Shown in pieces: positions 43,171 to 52,430 of a stretch of DNA of 64,000 bases. A program made the position numbers and the translations under genes. Every line of letters begins with the position of its first letter. The first letter of the stretch is position 1. This DNA is from Hortaea werneckii (Eukaryota > Ascomycota > Dothideomycetes > Mycosphaerellales > Teratosphaeriaceae). Location of the stretch: contig JBAOKB010000086.1 of NCBI GenBank assembly GCA_037044905.1, positions 35,854 through 99,853 of the forward strand, read 5' to 3'. The notes beneath the pieces are model-generated. The model saw nothing but the letters and a program-made list of their open reading frames with translations, was not told the DNA's origin and searched no databases.

Positions 43171-44184
43171 CTAACTCCCCTCCTCCTCCTCAGCCCTCCC
43201 CTCCGCCTTCCCAACCCCCTCCCCCGCCTCCACATCCCCACCCATACTTTCCACCACCTTCTTAACCATTTCCACCGTCTCCTTCGGCCCGCCCGCTTCG
43301 GAAACCAACACCTTGCCCATCTTATCCACGACGAAAACCCCGCGCGTCGTCCCCTTAGGCGCCTTCTTATACCCGATAGCCCCAATCAATGTCGCGGAAG
43401 GGTCGCAGAGGAGGGGGTAAGGGAGGGATTGTTTGGTTTTGAAGGAAGCGTTGGATTTGGGGGAGTCGGTGGATAAGCCGTAGATGGAGAGGCCGGTGGT
43501 GGTGAGCGGGGTGTAGGCGTCGCGGAAGAGGCAGGCTTGTGTTGTACCTATTTTCCCGGGAGAGGAGAGAGAAGGTGGGTTAGTTTCTGGGGTTTGGTCT
43601 AGAGCGGGGAGAGGGAGTGTGGTATGGGAAAGTGGGAAGGGGGGGCCAGGTGGAGGCGAGGGAAATGGATGGTGTGGATGGTGTTGGAGAGGGATAGCAG
43701 ACTTACATCCCGGCGTACTAGCTTTAGGATAAGTAAACAGCACCACGCCCGCTTTACTCTCCTTCACCAGCTTTGACAGACTCGTCTTCTCGCCCTCATG
43801 GGTTTCGATTTCGGCGGCGAAATTATCGAGGGGGATCGTATCGCCGGTCTTAGGCAATTCGGTTTTCCCGCCCTTGGCGGCTTTCCTGCCAGATTCCTTG
43901 ACGGCATTGGCTTCGGCCTGGGCGGCGACTTCATTCGCTTCCGTCGCGGTGTTGATGTGGGCGGCGGCGCTGAGGCCGCCGGCGCCGTCGGGGAGGCCGC
44001 CTTTGGGGTCCGAGGTGGGGTTGGACGGGGGTGGGTTTTGTTCCTTGGGGGCGTCGTTGGTGGAGGGTTTCTTGCCGCCTTTGGCAGGCGGGGCTTCCTT
44101 TTGTTGTTGCTTGCCGGTGGCTTGTTTCTTCGCTTTCGGCGGCGGTGGGGGAGGGGCGGCGGGTCGCTTGCGGAGTTCTACCAT
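43171..44184 (-). CDS. DOT5: nuclear thiol peroxidase, peroxiredoxin Q/BCP type
   Basis: Atypical 2-Cys peroxiredoxin reducing hydroperoxides, resembling yeast Dot5, which acts in the nucleus. Exons 44184-43707 and 43547-43171 join across a 159-bp intron (phase 1) into 284 aa. The first 110 residues are Lys/Pro/Ala-rich with basic clusters (MVELRKRPA, PKAKKQATGKQ, GGKKPS), consistent with nuclear import. The catalytic domain starts near LPKTGDTIPLDNFAAEIETH; the active site VVLFTYPKASTPGCTTQACL is assembled across the splice junction and gives peroxidatic and resolving Cys in C-x4-C spacing, the PrxQ mark. Then FRDAYTPL, SIYGLSTDSPKSNASFKTKQ, LPYPLLCDPSATLIGAIGYK and TRGVFVVDKMGKV. The intron is a multiple of three and lacks in-frame stops, so the unspliced frame (337 codons) stays open but splits the active site. 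Confidence 0.9.
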   Translation of the reverse strand: MVELRKRPAAPPPPPPKAKKQATGKQQQKEAPPAKGGKKPSTNDAPKEQNPPPSNPTSDPKGGLPDGAGGLSAAAHINTATEANEVAAQAEANAVKESGRKAAKGGKTELPKTGDTIPLDNFAAEIETHEGEKTSLSKLVKESKAGVVLFTYPKASTPGCKSAIPLQHHPHHPFPSPPPGPPFPLSHTTLPLPALDQTPETNPPSLSSPGKIGTTQACLFRDAYTPLTTTGLSIYGLSTDSPKSNASFKTKQSLPYPLLCDPSATLIGAIGYKKAPKGTTRGVFVVDKMGKVLVSEAGGPKETVEMVKKVVESMGGDVEAGEGVGKAEGRAEEEEGS

Positions 44185-45731
44185 TTTGGCTTGGTGGGGT
44201 ATTTACGCGGTATACACGAGGTGAAGGGGGATTCGGTAAGGCAATGGGTTGGTTACTGGGATATACGGGAGAGTAGAGAGTAAGGTGAGGTTTGGTGGAA
44301 TGGGTTAAGCAAGAGTGGAGAGGGGAAGGGAGGAGAGAGGAGGAAGAGGAGGCTGGGTAAAGTAGCAACAAGGTTTCTGGAGGAAGGACAAGCAGAGGAC
44401 GTGCGACGAGACTACTATACATACTACTACCCTAGGTAGGTATGTCCCTGCGATGATCGTCGGGGATTGGAAACTGGGCAAGTAGTTTGCGCGCGCCACT
44501 GCAGCAAATACGTACACCATCATTTCTACATACCTACTAGTATGTACTATGTATGGATGAATTGCTTAATGGCCTGCCTTCGATCAGCCGTGGCCGCCAT
44601 CACCGTCTGTATTCCCGAACATCGAGACAACAGCCGAGCGAGGTGTGCGCTTAGTACTGCAAGCAATACGAGCTCGGAGCATTGATTATGACATTGATTA
44701 TGATGTTGGAGGTATCCATCTTCCCCCCGATTATTGCGTCAACTTGCATCAGCTGTCGTGCCGCGGTAGGGACACTATGTGGGCCGTGGCTTCAATCGCT
44801 GTGCACTGTCTTCTTGGCCCATGCATCTCCCTCCTCCATCTGGGTCAGCGAGGACCGGAAGGCAGCACAGTAACATGGAGGTAGCATAATAGAACTATTG
44901 TCATTTGACTGTTGCAAGGACCGTTTTCAGCTGGTACCTGCCGAGTGAGCTCACAATGCGCAGCCGCTGATGCTTAATGGCTGTACTGAGTGGTGAAAGG
45001 TGAGAAAGGAAAAGAAAAAAAAAGGGAAAAAGAAAAGACAAGAAATTCCCAAGTCTGATCATCTTTCAAACATTGCGACAGACAGCAACTCAACTCTTCA
45101 CTGCCCGTTGGCCTTCTCCTCTATGCGATACCCGTAGGATTACCAAAGCGACCGGTCTTGTACGGGTAGGAACTTTCGCCAGTGTGATGCCTTTGTCGAC
45201 ACCTCATCGACAGCAATGCAGCTTTCCTCCATTCCAATTGCGCAATCGCACAAGTGAAGCCGACTCTCGCCTCTACTATTCTTCCCCAAGTGGCCATCAG
45301 TGCTACATCCTGAGCAAAAGATGATATTCTTCATCAATTCAGGCTCAGCTCGCATCTCCCCAGCACAGTCGATCATCCCGAGCAGTCGCGTCCCGGCTTG
45401 AACAGAGTTGGAAACATTTCCCCGATTCTCACTACCATGACTACACCATGACCTACTATACACGCTGGACTGGGAAACATTGGCCGTCGATGGTCACGGG
45501 ATAGGTTGGAAGCACACTCTCGATCTTGTGATGATTTTACTGCCACTTCCTGTCGATTTCGCAATTCCTTTGCTTTATCCTGTTGTGCCCAATGGCTTTT
45601 TTTTTTTTTTTCCACTGAGTTAATCCCCCAGATCTTGGAGCCTTCGATTGCTGCAAAGATTATCCAGACTCCGAAACAGTGCAAGGCTCAGAAAACACTT
45701 CATCCATTATCATCCCGCCTTCGGTCCTGGT
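44185..45731. other. divergent intergenic region
   Basis: 1.55 kb between the peroxiredoxin and amino acid transporter genes. It contains a CCTAGGTAGGTATG element (44430-44444), an ACATACCTACTAGTATGTACT region (44528-44548) and a T14 run (45598-45611). The frame of the transporter is open upstream of the chosen ATG back to about 45648. No other gene seen. Confidence 0.45.
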
Positions 45732-47878
45732 ATGCCTGGATCCATTGACCTATCAAGCTCACCCACAGTCGATATGCGCGAGCAGCCAGAAGAGAATTCG
45801 GAACATGGAGGTCATCCTTCTCGATCGCCTGTTATCCGGGAAGGCGACTGTGACTCGACAGCTATACCATGCTCACCGACCTTACCTCAAGCGCCCGGCG
45901 AGAAGAAGACAGCAGGAGATGACATCCTTGCTGTCGTCCCAACCAACCTCAGCCACGGAAATTCAAGCCATAGAGATATCGAATCTGGGACCGAGCACAA
46001 AGAGGAAACCGACAATCTGAGCCCACGAAACGCCAGCCACGCCGACGGCACCGTCCTCGAAACCCCACCGCAAGATGAAGTCCACTACGCCACTATGAGC
46101 TGGTGGCACACGGCACTAGGTAAGCAAACGCACTCCCATCTCCGTCCCACGCATCCCTCCCTCCCCCGGCGGCCAAACCCCCCATTCGTATCCCAGCCCA
46201 CCCGCCAACCCAAAAAATCGAACCTCAGTCATGATAGCCGAAACCGTCAGCCTGGGGATCCTCTCCCTCCCCAGCGCGCTGGCAACCCTGGGCTACATCC
46301 CAGGCATCCTCCTAATCCTCACCCTGGGCCTCCTCTCCTGGTACACGGGGCACATCATCTATCAACTCAAAATGCGACACTTCGCTTCGATCCATTCCTA
46401 CGCGGATATCTTCGACATCTTATGGCCCGGCGGGCCGGGCAGGTGGTTCGGGGAAGTGGCGACGGGTCTGATGTTGGTGTTTATTGTCGCGGCGCATATT
46501 GTTACGTTTAGTGTTATGATGAATGTGTTGACCGATGGAGGAGGAGGAGGAGGAGAGGAAGGGGGAGGGGGGATGTGTAGTACGAATGTGTTTATGGCGG
46601 TGGGGACGGTGGTGTGTTTGGGGGTGTCGTTGCCGAGGACGTTTCGGGCGAATAGGTGGGCTTCTATGGGATGTAAGTTTCTTTTTTCCTTTAATCCCCC
46701 TTTTCACCTGGGCTTGGGGGGGCTGAAGGTAGGAAATCGAAGGGAGTGACGATGGCGGAGAAGGAAGGAAGGAAGGAAGGAAGGGAACGAAGAAAGAGAC
46801 ACAAACCCCATCCAGACCTCCCTAGAACATCCCACCGAACCCCATAAACTAACCTCGCCATCCCCTCAAACCAGCCTGCCTCTCCATCCTCCTCGCAACC
46901 TTCACAGCCCTAACCTCCATCGCCCTCACAACCCCGCACCCGCTACCCCCCAGCTATCCCCTCCCACCCCCTCACCTCCCACAAACCATCCTCCCCCAAC
47001 ACACCCTCTCCCTCTCAAGCCTAATCCTCGCCTACAACGGCCAAATCGCCTACCCGACCCTCCTAACCGAAATGCACACCCCGCAAAAGGACTTCCCCAA
47101 GTCGCTCCGCTTTCTGATCCTGACAACCACAACCCTGTACATCCTCACCGCAACGCTGATATACCACTACGCGGGGACGTCGGTGAGCTCGCCCGCCCTC
47201 GGGTCAGCACCCCCGCTGGGCAGGAAACTAGCGTACGGGTTTGCGATCCCGACGATTGTCGTCGCGGGGGTGATTCCGGGATTGGTGGCTAGTAAGCAGA
47301 TGTACCGGCACGTGTGGCGGAGGAATCCCGGGGTGATGGCGGAGAAGAGTTGGCGGGGGCGGGGGAGTTGGTATGGACTTCTGGGTGGGGTGTATGTTCT
47401 CGCGTGGTTGATGGGGGAGGCGATACCGGTTTTCCGGCAGTTGTTGGGGGTTATTGGGGCTGGGTTTGGGACGTGGTTTGCGTTGGGGTTGGGGCCGGAG
47501 GGGTTGGGGGGTTCGGAGGTGAGGGGGCATGAGGGTGAGGGGGAGGGGGGGAGGGGGTGTGGGGATGGGGATAGAGAGGGAAGCGGGGGACGGTGGAGGA
47601 GGGGGTTTAGTTGGAAGGAGATGAAGAGGGTAGGGCTCGTAGTATTGAATGTGATGATAGTTGGGATAAGTGCAGTGCTGGTAAGTTCTACACCTACAGG
47701 TTTTCCCTTGTTCTTTTGCCCGGGATGGCCTGGTAGAGTAAAGGCCCTTGAGGAGCCACTTGGCAGGAGACGGGACTGACAACCATCCCAGTGCGTTTTA
47801 GGGATGTACGGCAGTCTCAAAGCCATCATCGAGAACGGTAGCGATCGACGACCTTTTTCATGTGCAAGTAACGCCTAA
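45732..47878 (+). CDS. AAAP-family (Avt-type) amino acid transporter
   Basis: Amino acid/auxin permease family protein, probably vacuolar or plasma-membrane. Exons 45732-46119, 46229-46672, 46875-47680 and 47792-47878 (introns 109, 202 and 111 bp) give 575 codons (574 aa). The first 130 residues are polar and Ser/Glu-rich. The family core starts at HTALVMIAETVSLGILSLPS, with LPSALATLGYIPGILLILTL and a helix GLLSWYTGHIIYQL; later LSSLILAYNGQIAYPTLLTE matches the conserved FAYxGQ segment, and HTPQKDFPKSL follows. Further helices are LRFLILTTTTLYILTATLIY, LAYGFAIPTIVVAGVIPGLV, YGLLGGVYVLAWLMGEAIPV and VGLVVLNVMIVGISAVLVL-like sequence. Gly-rich loops are expanded by purine-rich DNA. The start could be the next ATG (MREQPEEN); the 45732 ATG is preferred as first. 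Confidence 0.85.
46761..46784. repeat. (AAGG)6 microsatellite in intron 2 of the amino acid transporter
   Basis: Six AAGG units within the 202-bp second intron, which explains part of its larger size. Confidence 0.9.
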
Positions 47879-48264
47879 CCTGCGTATATCATTGGGATAG
47901 ACCAGAAGAAAGAAAGAAGCGCGGATAGAGAGAAAAGGGAGGCGGAGAAAAGGCGGTTTTTTGGAAAGCAGAGTATGGAAAACAGTCTCTGGTCGACCCA
48001 GCTGCATAGTGTGAACATCGAAATGTACGAGAGACGACTCCACTTCCTCTCTCAAAAGGAGTGTAGCGAAAAGACTAGGAACTAGCAAAAAAAGAAGGTC
48101 AAACCATCACTCCCACGCATCAATCCCACGCATACCTCATAACATCATTAAAAAAGCCCCCCTGCATTAAAATCCACTCATCCCATCAAATCGTCTCCCA
48201 AACCCATCCTCCCCCGCCTCTCACCTCAACCTCACCCCATAAACCCCAACTAAATCCCCCCTCC
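47879..48264. other. convergent intergenic region
   Basis: 386 bp between the 3' ends of the amino acid transporter and the Tcp11 gene. C/A-rich; nothing recognised. Confidence 0.4.
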
Positions 48265-51200
48265 TCAAACCTCCCCACCATTTCTCTCCCCAATCAACCC
48301 CTCATAAACAAACCCATGCGCCTCCCAATCCACCCGTCGTACCCGTTCCAACACATCGACCATAGCAGCCACATGCTGGGACAGCTCGCCTAGACCGATA
48401 GAAGTAAGATTCTCGTTAGCGGAAGAAGCAGCGCGGACGCGTTCGGCGGAAGTAGTGGCGGAGAGACGGTTGAGGAGGTGGGTGCGGAGACGGTGGGAGA
48501 GGACTTTGAGGACGGGGTCGGTGAAGCGGGGGGATGTTGTGGTGCCGTTGCTCGAGGTGGGGATGTTGTTCGAGGAGGAAGCCGAAGCGGAAGATGCCTG
48601 GGCGAAGAAACGGGCGATGGTGTTCTGGACTTGGAGTTTAGTGGCCGGGGGCATGTTATTGGCTGTTTCGAGGATGGCGAAAGCCTTATCGGCGGTCGAA
48701 GGCGTGGTATCGGCGCCGGCGGCGGTGTCGTTGTTCTGGGACTCCGCAATGAAAGGCTCGTGGGAGAGGAGAGCCCACATCCGGCCCGCCTGCTGCTTCC
48801 ATTGGGCGCGGACGTCGCGCTTCAAGAGATTCTTCGCTGTAAGGAGGATAGCGCCAATGACGGTTGCTCGGACGGCTTGCTGTTTCAATACAGAAAATCG
48901 TTCGACGTCGAGATGGAGAGTTTCGGGCCATTGGTGATCTTCGAGCAAGGTCTGAGGAGTTTGATCGAGCGCGAGTGAGACTAGACCGTGAGCGTAGACC
49001 TTATTCGACTTAGGTCTGTCGAGCCGTAATCCTTCAGGATCTCTCCGATCAGCTTCGGCGTTGAGCTGATCTAGTGAACTCTTCCACCACCTTCTCGTGT
49101 TGCTCAGATCGATCTTACCATTTCGCAAGTCTTGCTCAAAAGCTCGCCTCTCATATCCAGCAGCCTCCTTGATCAGCATAGGCGCAGCGTTCATGATCAT
49201 GAAGTTGGTGTAGTCCAAGCTCAGCGAATCCACCGCCCGCAGGACCTTGAAAAGCTTATTGATCATGGCATCTATCTGCTCTGCTTCTCCCAAGTCTGAA
49301 TTCGTTTGCTGCAATTCTGTAGCCAGTGCAGCAATTTCTTGATCTCGGAATGGGGCGCAAAGCTTCGGTAGAATGTTGGCCATGAACTCGAAAAAGCCCT
49401 GATAGCTGAAAATGCCCGCTTGACACTGTCTGCTGATGCTCTCCAGATCCAAAGTCTCAGAGATCAAGGTATGCATGCTGTTACCCGGCTTGAGCATACG
49501 CAGAAGCTTCTCCCGCACATTTTCCGCAGCACTGAGTGTCCATAGGCCTCCGGAACCGTCCTCAAAGCCCTGGCGCATGGCAGAGCAAATCGAGCGATAG
49601 AGATCTTCTCTCAGTGCCGCAGTCTCGGTAGAGTCAGCGAGTCGGTAGTCCTTGTCAATTGCCAGTTCATGGGTCAAAACCCGATTGCTCGGCATAGGCG
49701 TAAAGAGCTTCTTTGTCACGTCACTCGTATTCTCGGCGTGTCGCTCAGCATGAGCATCCCCTGAATCATTCAGCTCAACTGCAACATCAGCAGCGCCTCC
49801 AGTGGCGCCAGGCTCCGGCTCATGTTGAGAGGGTTCAACACCTCTGGGCCTGACTTCCGCAGCATTGCGACGTTTCGGCTTGCGCTTCCGGCTTTCTCGA
49901 ATGGCCTTCTTGATCAAGACATCCGCTCTGTCTGCCCCAGCCAGTTTCCGAATCCTGGAAAGAAGCATGACTTGATTGTCTCGAATGCCCTGGGCGTAGT
50001 CGCTTGCCACCTCGCCTCTGGAATCGTCCTTAACAGTCTGCCAAATAGCATCCAGTTCCACAAAGGACGCCACCATGCCCTCAATGAGCACGGAGGAATC
50101 TTGCAGTCGCCATGCAGCAAACGCAGATGTGTAGGATGAGTAGGATTGCGACAGCGTCTCTAGCTGGGTAGCCGAAGGTGACCAGCTGTTCCAGTCTGCA
50201 AGGCGTGATAGCGTGTTTTCGAAATTGGCGAGAAGGTCGGTCGCTTTTGATAGCACGTCCTGCTCCTGCGCTCCGTTGACGTTCGTCAGGACAGCTGCGG
50301 GATGCGCTACCATAAGGAAAGCGCTCAGGAAGGTCCGAGTGTTCAGAGCAGCGTTCTCGTCGTTAGGCGTCTGTAAGCCTAGTTGCGTGAGGAGGCCGGT
50401 TGCAGCTGCGACCACATTGCTGTCCGCCAGTAGCGTCGTCATATCGTCAAAGGTCGTTTCACGTGATGTGTTGAGATCAAGCTTGGTGAAAGCCGAGACA
50501 ACGCCTCGTCGCCGGGACAGTCTCCATGCGCGCTGGATCCTGTAGGCAGCCGTTTCGTCGTCCAGAGGTTGCTTCGTGGGTGGCAAAACGGGCTCGGGAT
50601 CTTCATCGTCCAGCACAGCTTCTTCTGAGAAGACATCGTCGCTGATTTCATCCACAACCGCAAGCTTCTTGGGGTTGTCCGCGCTCTCTGCTCTCCTTGC
50701 TCGCCGTGCCTGCAGATTCCTCTGATATTCCTGTCTCCTCTTCTCCGCTTCAGCATGTCGCTCCTCCATCTCCAGTCTCTGTCGCGTCTCCTCGGCCAGC
50801 TTGCGCTCCTTGACTTCCTCGGCTATCCTCTTCGCTCGCGCCACTTCCTCTGCGCATGCGGCGGCGACTTTCGCTAGATATTTCTCCTTGGCAATTTGCG
50901 CCGCGAGTGCGCGCTCCTCAGACTTGCTGTCGCTCCCTCGTGGAGTCGCTTTGGCCAGAGCCGCACGCAGCCTGACCTGTTCCGCATGCGCCGCTCTATC
51001 TGCCAGCCTGGCCTTGCGCGACTCGATGATACTGGCGCGGCGCAAGTGCTGGGCGACATAGTGGCTCTGACAACCGGCGATGCTGGCCGAGCGCCTCGAT
51101 GAAGTATGCGACTGGGCGGAGGATAGGCTGTTTCGGCGGGAGGAGGTGGCGGACGACTTCCTGCGCAGACCGGCGCGGTTGCGGTAGAAGCGAGCGGCGA

Positions 51201-51354
51201 GGTGGGCTGGCGGGGCGTAGACTTGGTCGTCGCCCGGAGAAGGAGTGTCGCTCATGTTGACGTCGCTGAGATGATTCGGCTGGGCAGCTGGTGAGGCTTG
51301 CGCGCCTGAGTGAGAGTCTGCTGTCTCTCTTTCCAAGTCATTTGGCGCGGTCAT
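48265..51354 (-). CDS. SOK1: T-complex protein 11 (Tcp11/Sok1) family protein
   Basis: Fungal Tcp11-domain protein related to yeast Sok1, a high-copy suppressor of protein kinase A loss; molecular role unclear. Single exon, 1,029 aa. Residues 1-110 are Ser-rich and disordered; 110-230 form a long charged helix (EERALAAQIAKEKYLAKVAA, RIAEEVKERKLAEETRQRLE); near 275 there is an IQ-like motif (YRIQRAWRLSRRRG) that may bind calmodulin. The Tcp11 domain covers about 560-1025, with LTHELAIDKDYRL, REDLYRSICSAMRQGFEDG, LLRMLKPGNSMHTLISETLD, QAGIFSYQGFFEFMANILPK, LCAPFRDQEIAAL, INKLFKVLRAVDSLSLDYTN and YERRAFEQDLRNG. Order and length match fungal relatives. Divergent from the Zn2Cys6 regulator gene. 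Confidence 0.9.
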   Translation of the reverse strand: MTAPNDLERETADSHSGAQASPAAQPNHLSDVNMSDTPSPGDDQVYAPPAHLAARFYRNRAGLRRKSSATSSRRNSLSSAQSHTSSRRSASIAGCQSHYVAQHLRRASIIESRKARLADRAAHAEQVRLRAALAKATPRGSDSKSEERALAAQIAKEKYLAKVAAACAEEVARAKRIAEEVKERKLAEETRQRLEMEERHAEAEKRRQEYQRNLQARRARRAESADNPKKLAVVDEISDDVFSEEAVLDDEDPEPVLPPTKQPLDDETAAYRIQRAWRLSRRRGVVSAFTKLDLNTSRETTFDDMTTLLADSNVVAAATGLLTQLGLQTPNDENAALNTRTFLSAFLMVAHPAAVLTNVNGAQEQDVLSKATDLLANFENTLSRLADWNSWSPSATQLETLSQSYSSYTSAFAAWRLQDSSVLIEGMVASFVELDAIWQTVKDDSRGEVASDYAQGIRDNQVMLLSRIRKLAGADRADVLIKKAIRESRKRKPKRRNAAEVRPRGVEPSQHEPEPGATGGAADVAVELNDSGDAHAERHAENTSDVTKKLFTPMPSNRVLTHELAIDKDYRLADSTETAALREDLYRSICSAMRQGFEDGSGGLWTLSAAENVREKLLRMLKPGNSMHTLISETLDLESISRQCQAGIFSYQGFFEFMANILPKLCAPFRDQEIAALATELQQTNSDLGEAEQIDAMINKLFKVLRAVDSLSLDYTNFMIMNAAPMLIKEAAGYERRAFEQDLRNGKIDLSNTRRWWKSSLDQLNAEADRRDPEGLRLDRPKSNKVYAHGLVSLALDQTPQTLLEDHQWPETLHLDVERFSVLKQQAVRATVIGAILLTAKNLLKRDVRAQWKQQAGRMWALLSHEPFIAESQNNDTAAGADTTPSTADKAFAILETANNMPPATKLQVQNTIARFFAQASSASASSSNNIPTSSNGTTTSPRFTDPVLKVLSHRLRTHLLNRLSATTSAERVRAASSANENLTSIGLGELSQHVAAMVDVLERVRRVDWEAHGFVYEGLIGERNGGEV

Positions 51355-52430
51355 CGAAAGGGAAGCCGCTGTGGCCGTGGGTGAGAATTATAGAGAGTTG
51401 CAGTATGGTCTTGTCTGTCGCACGTCGCTTCTCTTGCACCGTCGAAAACAATAGCGGCCGTGAATGGTTATTACCTACTGGTTCATCAAGGCGTCGCTTA
51501 GGTCTCTTAGGAGGCTGGTACTATCAGTAGTCGATCCGGGGAAGCAGCAGGTGGCTGATATAATATGACGCTGAAACTGGGTGGCTAAGGTACTGTGCAC
51601 CCAAGGTTGGTCCCATGCTCATCTGTCGGCTTACGTGAGCTGTCAAGATACGATAGCCGATAAGCAAAGATCGTCTCATCGAGCGTCCAGCCTCCTTCGC
51701 CCTTTCATCTCAGACTTGAGGTTCAGCAACTGGTGCAAACGAGGTGACAAGAAGCTTGAAATCCACGAGCAATAATAGGAAATCCCCCTGGCAAGTCAAC
51801 GGTATTTCGTTGCCTATAATTAGACTTTGCCTCTGCGTCGCCGCATGCGGTCGTCGATCACTCGCGTGGCAGGCATCGGGCTAACGTCCGATAAAATACA
51901 AGCCACAGAATACCTCGATGGCCTTGTTCTATTTGAATACAGCTCATTGACATTCTGATCTCATTGTCACCAGAAAGACGTTCAATCAAGCAAGAGGTTC
52001 GAGGCGGCTGCGAGTTGCAAAGGCCGGAGCATCGCTACGATCTGACACATGGAGCGGAACGAACTACTCTTTGTCTAGTGGCCTCAAGTGCGCGGATGGT
52101 GCCCTTGCGCAAGATGCGAGTGTATACATTAGAAACAACAGTGCTCGTCAATTTTGAGGTCCATTGACCCTATCTACAATGGTAACCTTCGCTCTCGTAA
52201 TACTGTAACATTATTGTTGGTGACATTGGTGAAATCGCAAATTGCCGTTCGACCCCGGATTTACGGAATTGCCGCGCTCAGCGCAACATTGAACCATGTG
52301 ACCCCACGCCTTTCGAGCCGCGGAGTCCACGGGGGGAGTCAAAACTTATTCCCGTTCTGTCATTCCAATAGGCGTGTCGTGGCGGAAATACGGAGGAGGC
52401 CTCACTCGGGCACGTATCTCACACTCGGAA
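51355..52430. other. divergent intergenic region Tcp11 / transcription factor
   Basis: 1.08 kb. Contains the promoters of both flanking genes. No coding frame, repeat or structural RNA recognised. Confidence 0.4.
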
